Positions 1 through 9,453 of a stretch of 64,000 nt of DNA are shown piece by piece (within the stretch, counting starts at the first letter, position 1; each line of letters opens with the position of its first letter). The notes under the pieces are model-generated. The model saw only the letters and a program-made list of their open reading frames with translations, was not told the DNA's origin and made no database searches. The DNA comes from Zobellia amurskyensis. GTDB lineage: Bacteria > Bacteroidota > Bacteroidia > Flavobacteriales > Flavobacteriaceae. The translations under genes were made by a program, and so were the position numbers. The stretch spans positions 1 through 64,000 of the forward strand of contig NZ_RCNR01000020.1 of assembly GCF_009725985.1 (NCBI RefSeq), given 5' to 3'.

Positions 1-11
1 ACTTAAAATTT

Positions 12-434
12 CTAGTGCTTCAAAAGATACAGGTAATCGTCAAAATCTATTTTTCCACTAAAAATAGCTACAGATTTCTCAATCACTTTATCGGCTTGCT
101 CTCCTGAAAAACCAAGACCAATAGCATACTTTTTTAATAGTAGCATTTCCTCATCATCAATATGATGGTCGGAAAAAATTATACGGAAAAGGTCATAAAG
201 ACGCTCAAGTCTATTTTCTGAAGTGTGGGGAGGGTCAATAGGATATTTATTCTCCTTCTTCATCACCTCTTTATACTCAGACTCTGTAATATCAAACTTT
301 GCCGCAAAGCGGTCCAACATACTTCTTTCTTCTGAGCTTATTTCACCATCTATGCTTGCCAAAGTTGCAATAGCCGCAAAATGCGCTAAGTTTCTTCTAT
401 GCTCACCACTAGTATATAAATCTGCGATTGCCAT
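12..434 (-). CDS. TerB-like tellurite-resistance-family protein
   Basis: About 140 residues, mostly helical and acidic, resembling the TerB fold found in stress-related proteins. The acidic stretches that usually bind metal in TerB domains are present near residues 28-35 (DGEISSEE) and 90-97 (DHHIDDEE). I chose the ATG at 434 because the upstream ATG at 458 falls inside a Bacteroidota -7 box on this strand (TATATTTG, 456-463). Transcription should therefore begin only about 15 nt before 434. The gene stands alone at the window edge, convergent with nothing visible. TerB-domain proteins are linked to tellurite and general stress responses, but the biochemical role of single-domain versions is unknown. 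The family call is fairly secure and the function is not. Confidence 0.72.
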   Translation of the reverse strand: MAIADLYTSGEHRRNLAHFAAIATLASIDGEISSEERSMLDRFAAKFDITESEYKEVMKKENKYPIDPPHTSENRLERLYDLFRIIFSDHHIDDEEMLLLKKYAIGLGFSGEQADKVIEKSVAIFSGKIDFDDYLYLLKH

Positions 435-582
435 ATTTATCAATTTTATTGGCAGCAAATATAATTTTTTTAGAGGTCATTACCTTCCTCCCATATGATT
501 ATTTTGAACCCGTCTTTGACCAAGATGCCACATCCATAATATAACCATGGCATTTTAGAATATTACGTAACTTTCAACTAAC

Positions 583-1617
583 ATGAAAAAACCGCTTCTT
601 GAATTTACCGATAAAGGTATTTATTGCAATGCCGCCAAGGTTTATCTGGACCCGTGGAAACCAGTGGATAAGGCGATTATCTCACACGGCCATGCTGACC
701 ATAGTAGATGGGGACATAAACAGTATATTACACACCATAGGAATGTACCTATTATCAGCCACCGCCTAGGGGAAATTAATGTTTCAGGAAAAGAATGGGG
801 AGAAACTTTTAGCATAAACAATGTAAAATTCAGTCTACACCCGGCAGGACATATCATAGGTTCTTCTCAAATCCGTGTGGAACACAAAGGCGAAGTTTGG
901 GTGTTTACCGGTGATTACAAAACCGAAAACGACGGCATATCAACTCCCTATGAACCCATTAAATGCAATACATTCATTACCGAGTGCACTTTTGGCCTGC
1001 CTGCTTTTAAATGGACACCCCAGCAAGAGGTTTTTGAAAATATCAACCAATGGTGGGCTGAGAACAAATCTGAAGGTAAGACTTCAATTTTATTCGGGTA
1101 CAGTCTGGGCAAGGCGCAACGGCTTCTAAAATATCTTGACACGAATATTGGAAAAATATACACCCACGGCGCCATTGAAAACATGACCCAAGTATTGCGC
1201 CCTTTAGTGGATTTCCCTGAAACGACCCTAATTACCAAAGAAATCAAAAAAGAAGAGCTGCTAGGAAACATTGTTCTGGCCCCACCCAGTGCCCATGGAA
1301 GTACGTGGATCCGGAAAATGGTGCCTTACGTTACGGCCTCAGCAAGTGGCTGGATGACTTTTAGAGGTGCCCGCCGCAGAAGGGCTATCGATAAAGGTTT
1401 CGTTTTGAGCGATCATTGCGATTGGCAAGGACTCTTATCGAGCATTGAAGCCACCGGAGCGGAAAAAATTATCTGTACCCACGGGTATACCGAAATCTTC
1501 TCCAGATACCTGCGTGAACAAGGTTATGACGCGCGTACCGAAGAGACCCAATATGGAGACGAAGAGGATAATGCAACTACTGATGAAATAGCAACTTTAG
1601 AAAAGCAAGCATCATGA
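583..1617 (+). CDS. Ligase-associated DNA exonuclease (MBL fold)
   Basis: A 344-residue metallo-beta-lactamase-fold nuclease of the type found beside a bacterial ATP-dependent ligase. The metal-binding HxHxDH motif is visible as SHGHADHSRWG near residues 34-44. Further conserved histidines follow in HPAGHIIGSSQI (about 87-98), and a late SDHCDW motif sits near residue 282. This pattern is shared with the beta-CASP/CPSF-like enzymes that process nucleic acid ends. The stop codon overlaps the start of the ligase gene by 4 nt, so the two are translationally coupled. The inferred role is trimming of DNA ends before sealing by the ligase. The C-terminal 20 residues are acidic and probably disordered. 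Confidence 0.9.
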   Translation: MKKPLLEFTDKGIYCNAAKVYLDPWKPVDKAIISHGHADHSRWGHKQYITHHRNVPIISHRLGEINVSGKEWGETFSINNVKFSLHPAGHIIGSSQIRVEHKGEVWVFTGDYKTENDGISTPYEPIKCNTFITECTFGLPAFKWTPQQEVFENINQWWAENKSEGKTSILFGYSLGKAQRLLKYLDTNIGKIYTHGAIENMTQVLRPLVDFPETTLITKEIKKEELLGNIVLAPPSAHGSTWIRKMVPYVTASASGWMTFRGARRRRAIDKGFVLSDHCDWQGLLSSIEATGAEKIICTHGYTEIFSRYLREQGYDARTEETQYGDEEDNATTDEIATLEKQAS

Positions 1618-3281
1618 AGCAATCCCAATATACTTCGGAGATTGACAGCCCAGCAACCACTGCTTCAAATGAACTTGGCATGAGAGGTTTTGCCTCGCTC
1701 ATTAAAACACTGGACAGCACAAATAAAACCAATGTAAAGGTTCAGGCCTTAACGGATTATTTTTTGGTAGCAAGCGATAAGGACAAAGTATGGACTATAG
1801 CCATCCTATCGCATCGTCGTCCACCACGCCCCGTAAATACTACCTTATTGCGCGAATGGGCTTCCGAACTGGCGAATATTCCCCTTTGGCTGTTTGAAGA
1901 AAGCTATCATATTGTGGGTGATTTGGCGGAAACTATTGCCCTGATTGTTCCTTCGAGCAAAACATCCACAGAAAAAACACTGACTCAATTTCTAGAGGAG
2001 ATGATCGCGTTGAAGAAGAAATCAGAGATAGATAAAAAAACCTACCTCTTTGAGAACTGGAAAGTCCTTGATTACTACGAACGCTTTGTTTTTACCAAGC
2101 TGATTACCGGAGGATTTCGTATTGGTGTTAGTCAAAAATTAATGACCCGAGCCTTGGCCAAGGCAACTGAAATAGATGAGGATATCTTGGCCTATAAACT
2201 CATGGGGAATTGGGACCCAAACAAAATCACCTTCCAAGAACTTATCTTGGAAGAAAATGAAAGCGACTATCTATCCAAACCCTATCCCTTTTATCTGGCC
2301 TACGCCATTGAAAATGAACCACAGGATTTAGGCGATGTCTCTCATTGGTCGGCAGAACATAAGTGGGATGGAATCCGCTCGCAGGTCATTCTTAGAAATG
2401 ATGAGCTGTTTGTCTGGAGCCGTGGTGAAGAATTAGTTACCGACAAATACCCGGAATTCAACCTATTCATTCAAAAAATACCAAACGGTACTGTCATTGA
2501 CGGAGAAATATTGCCCTATATAGATCGCCAAATAGGCACCTTTAATGATTTACAGACACGCATTGGTCGCAAAACGGTTTCCAAGGCTTTACTCAAGAAA
2601 GTCCCCGTAATTTTAAAGGCCTATGATATTTTAGAATGGGAAGGAAAGGATATTAGAAACAAACCTTTTACCGAACGTAGGGCTGTCTTGGAAAAATTAT
2701 TCAAGGAAATAAACCATACTGACTTACCTTTTCACCTCTCGGAAACCATACATTTTAATTCATGGGAAGAGGCCGCCAAGGAAAGGGAACGTTCCCGTGA
2801 AATGTTCAGTGAAGGACTCATGCTAAAACATAAAGACTCCCCTTATTTAGTAGGTCGAAAAAAAGGCGATTGGTGGAAATGGAAAGTAGACCCGTTGACT
2901 ATTGATGCCGTGCTTACCTATGCCATGCGAGGACATGGTAGGCGTAGCAATTTATTTACGGATTACACCTTTGCCCTTTGGAACGAGAATGACGAAGGTG
3001 AAAAAGAACTGGTTACTTTTGCCAAAGCGTATTCAGGCCTTACGGATGCCGAGTTTAGAAAGGTAGATGCCTGGATCAAGAAAAATACATTAGAACGCTT
3101 TGGACCGGTACGCTCGGTTACGCCCCACCATGTTTTTGAAATTGCCTTTGAAGGCATTGCCTTATCAAAGCGACATAAAAGTGGCGTTGCCACTAGATTT
3201 CCAAGAATATTGAGATGGAGAAAAGACAAAAGCATTCACGAAGCCAATTCCTTAGAGGATTTAAAGTTGATGATTCCCTAA
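1614..3281 (+). CDS. ATP-dependent DNA ligase, ligase-associated cassette
   Basis: A 555-residue ATP-dependent DNA ligase that seals nicks through a lysyl-AMP intermediate. The adenylation motif EHKWDGIR is near residues 252-259. It is followed by the further nucleotidyltransferase motifs DGEILPY and LMLKHKDSPY, and by WWKWKVDP, the motif V region. An N-terminal DNA-binding domain precedes the catalytic core, and an OB-fold domain closes the protein. The gene starts within the stop of the exonuclease gene (ATGA overlap) and ends 7 nt before the helicase gene, so all three form one operon. In bacteria this type is an accessory repair ligase distinct from the essential NAD-dependent LigA. The product is assigned with high confidence; its specific lesion substrate is not known from the sequence. 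Confidence 0.93.
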   Translation: MKQSQYTSEIDSPATTASNELGMRGFASLIKTLDSTNKTNVKVQALTDYFLVASDKDKVWTIAILSHRRPPRPVNTTLLREWASELANIPLWLFEESYHIVGDLAETIALIVPSSKTSTEKTLTQFLEEMIALKKKSEIDKKTYLFENWKVLDYYERFVFTKLITGGFRIGVSQKLMTRALAKATEIDEDILAYKLMGNWDPNKITFQELILEENESDYLSKPYPFYLAYAIENEPQDLGDVSHWSAEHKWDGIRSQVILRNDELFVWSRGEELVTDKYPEFNLFIQKIPNGTVIDGEILPYIDRQIGTFNDLQTRIGRKTVSKALLKKVPVILKAYDILEWEGKDIRNKPFTERRAVLEKLFKEINHTDLPFHLSETIHFNSWEEAAKERERSREMFSEGLMLKHKDSPYLVGRKKGDWWKWKVDPLTIDAVLTYAMRGHGRRSNLFTDYTFALWNENDEGEKELVTFAKAYSGLTDAEFRKVDAWIKKNTLERFGPVRSVTPHHVFEIAFEGIALSKRHKSGVATRFPRILRWRKDKSIHEANSLEDLKLMIP

Positions 3282-3288
3282 CCGATAA

Positions 3289-5757
3289 ATGAATAGAGAA
3301 GAACTTTACCATATTGCCCAAAATTGGTTCGACCAACAGAACTGGAAGCCTTTCAAGTTTCAAAAAGATACTTGGAAAGCATTTCTTCAGGGTAAAAACG
3401 GACTATTGAACGCGCCAACAGGCAGTGGTAAAACCTATGCCCTTTGGTTTCCTATTGTTCTGAACTACATCAAAAACAATCCGCAGTACAAGACCAAGCA
3501 CAAAAAAGGATTAAAAGCGATATGGATTACCCCATTACGGGCCCTTTCCCAAGAAATTAGACAATCCGCAGAACGGGTCACTGCCGATTTGGAAACGCAA
3601 ATGACCGTTGGCATCCGCACCGGTGATACGACCACCAAAGAACGGGCAAGTCAAAAAAAGCAAATGCCAGATTTGCTGATTACCACTCCCGAAAGCCTAC
3701 AACTCTTATTGGCCACAAAAGGCTACGATAAAATTTTCAAAGACTGTTCTGCTATTGTAGTTGACGAGTGGCACGAGCTGCTGGGCACCAAACGTGGAGT
3801 TCAGATGGAACTGGCCTTATCCCGACTGAAAACCGTTTCAAAAGACCTTCGTATTTGGGGAATTTCCGCAACCATAGGCAATCTGGAACAGGCACGAGAC
3901 GTACTGCTCGGCCCTGAAACGGAAGCCTTGGAAAACTCGGTGATGATCAAGGCGAATATTAAAAAGAAAATCATCGTTAAGAGCATCATCCCAAAAAAAA
4001 TGGAAACCTTCCCGTGGCGCGGGCATTTAGGATTGCATTTACTGGAAGACGTTATTCCTATAATCAACAACAGCAGAACTACCCTACTTTTCACAAATAC
4101 ACGTAGCCAATGTGAAATATGGTTCCAGAAAATTCTGGAAAAACATCCTGAATATGCTGGTGATATGGCCATGCATCATGGCAGTATTAATAAAGATACC
4201 CGCAATTGGGTTGAGAATGCCATCAGAAACGAAGAGCTTAAAGCCGTAGTCTGCACCTCGAGTTTGGATTTAGGGGTTGATTTTGCCCCCGTAGAGACCG
4301 TTGTCCAGATTGGAGGACCCAAAGGGGTAGCCCGTTTTCTACAGCGTGCGGGCCGTAGCGGACATCGCCCTGGGGAGGAAAGTGTGATTTACTTTTTACC
4401 CACCCACGCCATTGAGCTTATTGAAGCTTCAGCCCTGCAGCAAGCTGTAAAGAAAAATGCAGTAGAAGACCGCATGCCCTACCTCAACTGCTACGATGTA
4501 CTGCTGCAATATTTGACTACGCTGGCTATTTCTGACGGATTCTATCCTGATGAAATTTATGAAGAAGTCCGTCAGACTTTCTGTTATCAAACTTTGACCT
4601 TAAACCAATGGCAATGGTTGCTCAACTTTTTGGTTATGGGAAGCCAGAGTTTAGAGTCCTACGATGAATACAAAAAGGTAGAGGTTGAAGAAGATGGAAA
4701 ATTTAAAGTGAATAACCGTGGCGTTGCCATGCGGCACCGTTTTCAAATTGGTACCATTGTGGGTGATGTCAACCTTACCGTCCGTTATCAAAAGGGAGGA
4801 TATATCGGCTCCATAGAGGAGTTTTTTATTTCGAAATTAAACAGAGGCGATGTTTTTACGTTTGCGGGAAGAAACCTAGAATTTATCAGGATAAAGGACA
4901 TGCAGGTACACGTACGGAACTCGACCAAAAAGACCAATAAAATTTCTAGTTGGTCCGGAAGTCGTATGACCCTATCGGCCCAGATGTCCAAATTACTACG
5001 GGAAGAACTATACACTTCCAGTGAAGATAAAAAATACCAATCGGTAGAAATACGTTCATTGGCCCATATATTCGAGCGTCAACGGCGGGAAAGTATTGTT
5101 CCCAAACCCAATGAATTTCTTATCGAAACCTTCAAATCCCGAGAAGGTTACCACCATGTTTTCTATCCTTTTGAAGGACGTTTTGTTCACGAGGCCATGG
5201 GCAGCCTTTTGGGCTATCGCATCAGCTTATTATCTCCCATAACCTTTTCACTAGCATTTAACGACTATGGTTTTGAGTTGCTTTCGGACCAACAGATAGA
5301 CATACAACAAGTCCTAGACAATGATTTATTTACAGCTGAATATTTACTGGACGATTTACAAAAAAGCCTGAACGCCACAGAAATGGCACGTCGCAAATTT
5401 CGGGACATTGCCATTATTAGCGGCATGGTGTTTACCGGTTACCCGAACAAGGGCATTAAAATGAAACACCTGCAAAGTAACTCACAGTTACTTTTTGAAG
5501 TTTTCAGGGATTACGAGCCAGAAAACCTACTCTTTCAACAAGCCTTTACGGAAACCTTTCAGCACCAGCTGGAAGAAGGCCGTTTGCGACTTTCCCTAGA
5601 ACGTATTGCGGAACAGGAGATTGTTTGGAAAGCTTGTGAGAAAGCAACTCCGTTTGCTTTTCCATTAATTACGGACCGTATGAGTCGTGAAAAACTATCT
5701 AGCGAAAAACTCGCCGATCGCATTAAGCGGATGTCCGCTTTATTGATGAAGAAATAA
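3289..5757 (+). CDS. Ligase-associated DEXH-box helicase (Lhr-like)
   Basis: An 822-residue superfamily 2 helicase. Motif I is APTGSGKT near residues 39-46, motif II is VDEWHE (DEWH, so strictly a DEXH protein) near 153-158, SATIG is motif III, and QRAGRSGHR near 357-365 is motif VI. The long C-terminal half matches the Lhr-core extension rather than RecQ or DinG. Lhr-type enzymes translocate on single-stranded DNA and unwind duplexes. It is the third gene of the exonuclease-ligase-helicase operon, 7 nt after the ligase stop, and a strong terminator hairpin follows. The likely task is opening damaged DNA for the exonuclease and ligase. Confidence 0.92.
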   Translation: MNREELYHIAQNWFDQQNWKPFKFQKDTWKAFLQGKNGLLNAPTGSGKTYALWFPIVLNYIKNNPQYKTKHKKGLKAIWITPLRALSQEIRQSAERVTADLETQMTVGIRTGDTTTKERASQKKQMPDLLITTPESLQLLLATKGYDKIFKDCSAIVVDEWHELLGTKRGVQMELALSRLKTVSKDLRIWGISATIGNLEQARDVLLGPETEALENSVMIKANIKKKIIVKSIIPKKMETFPWRGHLGLHLLEDVIPIINNSRTTLLFTNTRSQCEIWFQKILEKHPEYAGDMAMHHGSINKDTRNWVENAIRNEELKAVVCTSSLDLGVDFAPVETVVQIGGPKGVARFLQRAGRSGHRPGEESVIYFLPTHAIELIEASALQQAVKKNAVEDRMPYLNCYDVLLQYLTTLAISDGFYPDEIYEEVRQTFCYQTLTLNQWQWLLNFLVMGSQSLESYDEYKKVEVEEDGKFKVNNRGVAMRHRFQIGTIVGDVNLTVRYQKGGYIGSIEEFFISKLNRGDVFTFAGRNLEFIRIKDMQVHVRNSTKKTNKISSWSGSRMTLSAQMSKLLREELYTSSEDKKYQSVEIRSLAHIFERQRRESIVPKPNEFLIETFKSREGYHHVFYPFEGRFVHEAMGSLLGYRISLLSPITFSLAFNDYGFELLSDQQIDIQQVLDNDLFTAEYLLDDLQKSLNATEMARRKFRDIAIISGMVFTGYPNKGIKMKHLQSNSQLLFEVFRDYEPENLLFQQAFTETFQHQLEEGRLRLSLERIAEQEIVWKACEKATPFAFPLITDRMSREKLSSEKLADRIKRMSALLMKK

Positions 5758-5770
5758 TTTGAAACAAAAA

Positions 5771-5810
5771 TTAAAGCTCACTAAATCCATATGTATTTAG
5801 TGAGCTTTAA
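5771..5810. terminator. Bidirectional intrinsic terminator
   Basis: A perfect 16-bp inverted repeat (5771-5786 and 5795-5810) with an 8-nt loop, lying between the convergent helicase and lipoprotein genes. The arms begin and end in A/T pairs, so short U runs form in both directions. It should end both transcripts. Confidence 0.85.
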
Positions 5811-5840
5811 TAACTATTTTAAAGGTTAAAAGAGTATAAT

Positions 5841-6278
5841 CTATTTCTTAACATATACCGTTTTGTACACATCGGTTTCTCCTTCATATTCATCTTCAGA
5901 TATAAAGGTTAGTTGATTTCCAGAGATAGAATATTCAAGAGTCTCTACGTCATCACCTGATTCCGTAATTGACAACTTCCCTTCTGAATCCATAGACCAT
6001 GTACCCGATTCAGCTCCATCCGAATCCACCACACACTCATTTTCATTTTCTTGGGAAGGGTCATAATCTATAAATTCATAGGTTCCACCAGATTTAAAAA
6101 TAATCGTTTCTTCTAAATCACAAGCGTCTAGTTGATACGCCTCACCATTTTCAAACTCTGCGGTGAGTTGCCAAGAGCCTATTAATGCATCTTCTGGGCT
6201 ATCAGAGCTATCATCGTCACTACATGAGGAAAATAGACCAAGAGCCATTGCACTGCATAGAATAAATACTTTTTTCAT
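5841..6278 (-). CDS. Lipocalin-like lipoprotein
   Basis: A 145-residue predicted lipoprotein. The N-terminus is a signal peptide ending in a lipobox with the modified Cys near residue 19 (FSSC), followed by an acidic linker of Asp and Ser. The mature part begins LIGSWQLTAEF, the opening strand typical of the lipocalin-like domains common in Bacteroidota, and later strands are separated by acidic loops. It is probably attached to the outer or inner membrane and could bind a small hydrophobic ligand, but none can be named. It sits between the ligase operon and pdeM on the opposite strand, so it is unlikely to belong to the repair cassette. Confidence 0.75.
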   Translation of the reverse strand: MKKVFILCSAMALGLFSSCSDDDSSDSPEDALIGSWQLTAEFENGEAYQLDACDLEETIIFKSGGTYEFIDYDPSQENENECVVDSDGAESGTWSMDSEGKLSITESGDDVETLEYSISGNQLTFISEDEYEGETDVYKTVYVKK

Positions 6279-6340
6279 AAGGTCAAAAATTTGGGGTTTT
6301 TAAAATTATTTTAAACAGAACGGTACATTTCACGTTTTAG

Positions 6341-6348
6341 TACCTTTG
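6341..6348 (+). promoter_or_regulatory. -7 promoter box of pdeM
   Basis: TACCTTTG matches the Bacteroidota -7 consensus TAnnTTTG. It lies 6 nt before the GTG at 6355, so transcription would begin at or almost at the start codon. No clear -33 TTG is visible at the usual distance. Confidence 0.6.
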
Positions 6349-6354
6349 TCATCC

Positions 6355-7023
6355 GTGAGCACCTTGTCTACCCATATCAATAATCAAAGTTTTATTATGC
6401 ATCCTTCCGGAGTTCTTTTCTGGAAGGAGAAATCGATGTTGCTCATTAGTGATGTGCATCTTGGAAAGATTTCACATTTCAGGAAATTTGGCGCAGCCGT
6501 CCCGCAGGCTGCAGTTGAAAAGAATTTTGAAATGATGAACGAAGCCATCGACTTCTTTCAACCAGAAATTATCGTCTTTATGGGGGACCTTTTTCACTCT
6601 TCATTGAACAAAGAATGGCAGTTATTTGAAGAATGGGTAGGCACTGTTATTTCTGAAATTATCTTAGTTGCCGGCAACCACGATATCATTTCCCCACTTA
6701 AATATGAAGATTTGGGAATACGAGTTGTTTCTGAAATACAGCTAGATGGTTTTTTATTGACGCATCACCCAGAAGAACGCGAAGGTTTTTTCAACTTCTC
6801 GGGTCACATTCACCCTGCTGTTCGCTTACAAGGAATGGGCCGCCAATCCGTACGATTATCTTGCTTTTTTAAATCCGATAATCAAATGATTTTACCTGCT
6901 TTTGGCACTTTTACAGGTACATACGTATTGGAGCCAAAGGTAAATAATGAAGTTTACGCTTTGACTGAAGATGAAGTCTTCCAGGTACAATTCAAAGAAT
7001 CACGAAAACGAAAACGTTTTTAA
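6355..7023 (+). CDS. pdeM: Ligase-associated DNA damage response endonuclease PdeM
   Basis: About 222 residues, a calcineurin-like metallophosphoesterase. The metal-binding motifs are in order: DVHLGK (DxH), MGDLFHS (GD), AGNHD (GNH) and, near the C-terminus, FNFSGHIHPAV (GHxH). The family is known as the fourth member of the exonuclease-ligase-helicase repair set. I prefer the GTG at 6355; a TTG at 6346 overlaps the -7 box and cannot be translated from that promoter. The family usually begins with a short segment before HPSG, which fits. The gene is separated from its three partners by a lipoprotein gene on the other strand, so it has its own promoter. The C-terminus ends in a basic RKRKRF tail. 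Confidence 0.88.
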   Translation: MSTLSTHINNQSFIMHPSGVLFWKEKSMLLISDVHLGKISHFRKFGAAVPQAAVEKNFEMMNEAIDFFQPEIIVFMGDLFHSSLNKEWQLFEEWVGTVISEIILVAGNHDIISPLKYEDLGIRVVSEIQLDGFLLTHHPEEREGFFNFSGHIHPAVRLQGMGRQSVRLSCFFKSDNQMILPAFGTFTGTYVLEPKVNNEVYALTEDEVFQVQFKESRKRKRF

Positions 7024-7094
7024 ACAGTTCTTTTTATTTCAATTCGGATCAATCGCTTTTTACCGCTTCACCTACATTTACAGAAACTATTGCT

Positions 7095-7895
7095 ATGAAA
7101 AAGAAATTGGCTTTGCTCAACTTATTTTCTGTCCTATTCGTCATCGGTGTCAATTACATTTCACAAATGTACAGGCTAAACAACACTACCATTGGCGAAA
7201 TAAGCAGTAGATATGACAACCTCTTTACACCTGCCCCTTATGCTTTTGGAATCTGGAGCATCATCTTCTTAAGTCTTATCGGTTATGCAATTTTTCAGGT
7301 AAAAAGAGCTTTTTTTAGTGAAAAAGAAAGCAATTTCATCACCCAAACCGGGTATTGGTTCTTTGTCACAAACATGCTTAATGCGGCATGGGTATTGGCC
7401 TTTGTATTCGATTATACCGGACTTTCCGTTTTAATTATGCTCGGTATTCTTTTTTCGCTCATCAAAATTATTTTGAACACGAATATGGAAAAATGGGATG
7501 CTCCCATTGAAGTCATTGCCTTTGTTTGGTGGCCTATTTGCGTGTACAGCGGATGGATTGCAGTGGCAACTATCGCCAATATTTCCGCATATCTTACCAA
7601 ATTGGGCTGGGACGGAAGTCCACTTTCGGAAGAAACATGGACCATTATACTTATTAGTATTGCTACAGTAATCAACCTTGCTATCACTTGGAAACGTAAC
7701 ATGCGTGAATTTGCCCTTGTAGCCGTGTGGGCCTTCATAGCTATATTTGTACGTCACCAGGAGAACTATAAACTAGTTGCATATTCTGCCCTTGTTGCTG
7801 CTATTATCCTCTTCGTTTCTTCAATGACACATGCTATCAGAAACAAAGAAACCGGTCCCGCTCAGAAACTAAAAGAACGATTGCAAAATCATTAA
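7095..7895 (+). CDS. TspO/MBR-like tryptophan-rich membrane protein
   Basis: A 266-residue integral membrane protein with about seven hydrophobic helices and aromatic-rich segments such as YAFGIWSIIFLSLIGYAIF and VWWPICVYSGWIAVA. It resembles the tryptophan-rich sensory (TspO/MBR) family but has more helices than the canonical five of about 160 residues, as is common for Bacteroidota members. TspO proteins bind porphyrins and other hydrophobic ligands, but the ligand of this longer type is not established. The start is the ATG 22 nt after a weak TACATTTA box. It lies 71 nt after pdeM and converges with the reductase gene. Confidence 0.72.
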   Translation: MKKKLALLNLFSVLFVIGVNYISQMYRLNNTTIGEISSRYDNLFTPAPYAFGIWSIIFLSLIGYAIFQVKRAFFSEKESNFITQTGYWFFVTNMLNAAWVLAFVFDYTGLSVLIMLGILFSLIKIILNTNMEKWDAPIEVIAFVWWPICVYSGWIAVATIANISAYLTKLGWDGSPLSEETWTIILISIATVINLAITWKRNMREFALVAVWAFIAIFVRHQENYKLVAYSALVAAIILFVSSMTHAIRNKETGPAQKLKERLQNH

Positions 7896-7910
7896 ACAAC
7901 CCAAATTCCT

Positions 7911-9260
7911 CTAAACCATAGATTTAATATCATTGGACCACGACGGGTAAGTAAAAATGGTTTGCTGTATTTGCTTAGCGGTCATACCCTGATTTATAGC
8001 CATAGCGAATAAATTAATGCTCTCACCAGCTTCAGGTCCAATAAGATGAGCTCCTACAATCTCTTGAGTACGCTGGTTCAATAGGATTTTATAAGCATAC
8101 ACTGGCGCATGAACACGTTTGGCATTGAACCAATCCGGTACCGACTCAAAATTGACGACCACGTTTTTATACCTGCCTTTTGCCTCTTCTTCCGAATAAC
8201 CTACAGATGCCAAATTGGGCAGCGTGTACACCACAGAAGGAGTAATTGGCACATCAAACTCATTCTTGTTTCCTTCAATAATATTGTCCGCCACTATACT
8301 ACCTTCTATTCCGGAAAGTGGAGTTAATGGCAAACCTTTATCCGCAACATCGCCACATGCATATACATTCTCGTTGGTTTTACTTTGCAGATAATCATTC
8401 GTTTCAATTCCGTTTTCTCCGTAGGCCACATTTCCATTTTCAAGATTAAGCTTTGAAATGGCCGGAATACGCCCGGCAGTATTAAAAACGGCACGGGTCT
8501 TCAACACTTCGGATTTCCCCTTTTTATCGTAAGTAATCTTGTAGTTTTTAGAACCTTTCTTTACTCCTGTAATCTTAGCTCCAAAAATGAATTGGATGCC
8601 CAGTTCTTTTGAATAGGCCGTCAATTCTTTTACCAAATCCGCATCAAACGGTTTAAGCGGTCTTTTACCCGAATCCATTACAGTTACCTTGGCTCCGGCC
8701 CTAGCTGCGATATGGGCAAATTCCATTCCCACATACCCAGCTCCTATAAAAGTAATATTCTTTGGAAGTTTTCTTTGTTCCAAAAAAACATCACTTGTTT
8801 TGAGATGTTTACTCCCCTTAAAACCAAGTTTTCTTGGCTCATATCCTGTTGCAATAACAATCTTGTCCGCTTTAACCGTTTTTCCTTCAACAGATAGGGT
8901 CTGCTCGTCCAAGAACTCAGGGGATTGATGGTATAAAGTAATATCCAATGTTTTTAAGTCATCCTCTGTAACTTTGGGAACGGGAGAAGTGAAATTTTCT
9001 TTGAACTTCATCAATTTTTTCCAGCTTAGCTCGGGAATATTTTTAATTCCTTTTCCCAAAAGATGGGTGCTGGTCTCTACAACTTCGGTGGCACCCAACA
9101 ATACTTTCTTGGGGTCACACCCTCTATTGGCACAAGTACCTCCATATTCACGTTTATCCGCCATGGCCACCTTAAGGCCTGCCTCAACACACTTTTTGGC
9201 AACCACCTTACCTGCGCTTCCACTTCCTATTACAAATACATCATATTTTTGTTCTTTCAT
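7911..9260 (-). CDS. NAD(P)/FAD-dependent disulfide reductase (glutathione reductase-like)
   Basis: A 449-residue class I pyridine nucleotide-disulfide oxidoreductase. The N-terminal FAD-binding motif GSGSAGKVVAKKC is followed by the redox-active disulfide GTCANRGCDPKK near residues 41-52. The NAD(P)-binding GAGYVGMEFAHIAA lies near 174-187. A second FAD motif, VYACGDVADKG, and a C-terminal dimerisation domain complete the fold. The disulfide spacing CxxxxC matches glutathione reductase, mycothione reductase and dihydrolipoyl dehydrogenase. The usual C-terminal HPxxxE active-site motif is not obvious: the end reads FTYPSWSNDIKSMV, with Tyr-Pro where His-Pro would be expected. The substrate is therefore uncertain. 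The gene is monocistronic and convergent with the TspO-like gene. Confidence 0.85.
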   Translation of the reverse strand: MKEQKYDVFVIGSGSAGKVVAKKCVEAGLKVAMADKREYGGTCANRGCDPKKVLLGATEVVETSTHLLGKGIKNIPELSWKKLMKFKENFTSPVPKVTEDDLKTLDITLYHQSPEFLDEQTLSVEGKTVKADKIVIATGYEPRKLGFKGSKHLKTSDVFLEQRKLPKNITFIGAGYVGMEFAHIAARAGAKVTVMDSGKRPLKPFDADLVKELTAYSKELGIQFIFGAKITGVKKGSKNYKITYDKKGKSEVLKTRAVFNTAGRIPAISKLNLENGNVAYGENGIETNDYLQSKTNENVYACGDVADKGLPLTPLSGIEGSIVADNIIEGNKNEFDVPITPSVVYTLPNLASVGYSEEEAKGRYKNVVVNFESVPDWFNAKRVHAPVYAYKILLNQRTQEIVGAHLIGPEAGESINLFAMAINQGMTAKQIQQTIFTYPSWSNDIKSMV

Positions 9261-9453
9261 CTGAGTCTATTTTTAACACAGCCGTGACCATACGGCTATT
9301 CTCTACGTTAAGCGTACAAGTTGCTTCTTTTACCTAAGATCTATTGATGCTACAGCTACAATTGTGGACGCTATACCACAGTCGTCAAAAATTTTCTTGA
9401 GATACAGAACAAAAAACCAATTCATAGGGTACAAAAACGTTAGATGAGTTCGC

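Noticed and set aside
6346-6354. TTG start for pdeM at 6346
   Set aside because: It overlaps the -7 box, so it would not be in the transcript.
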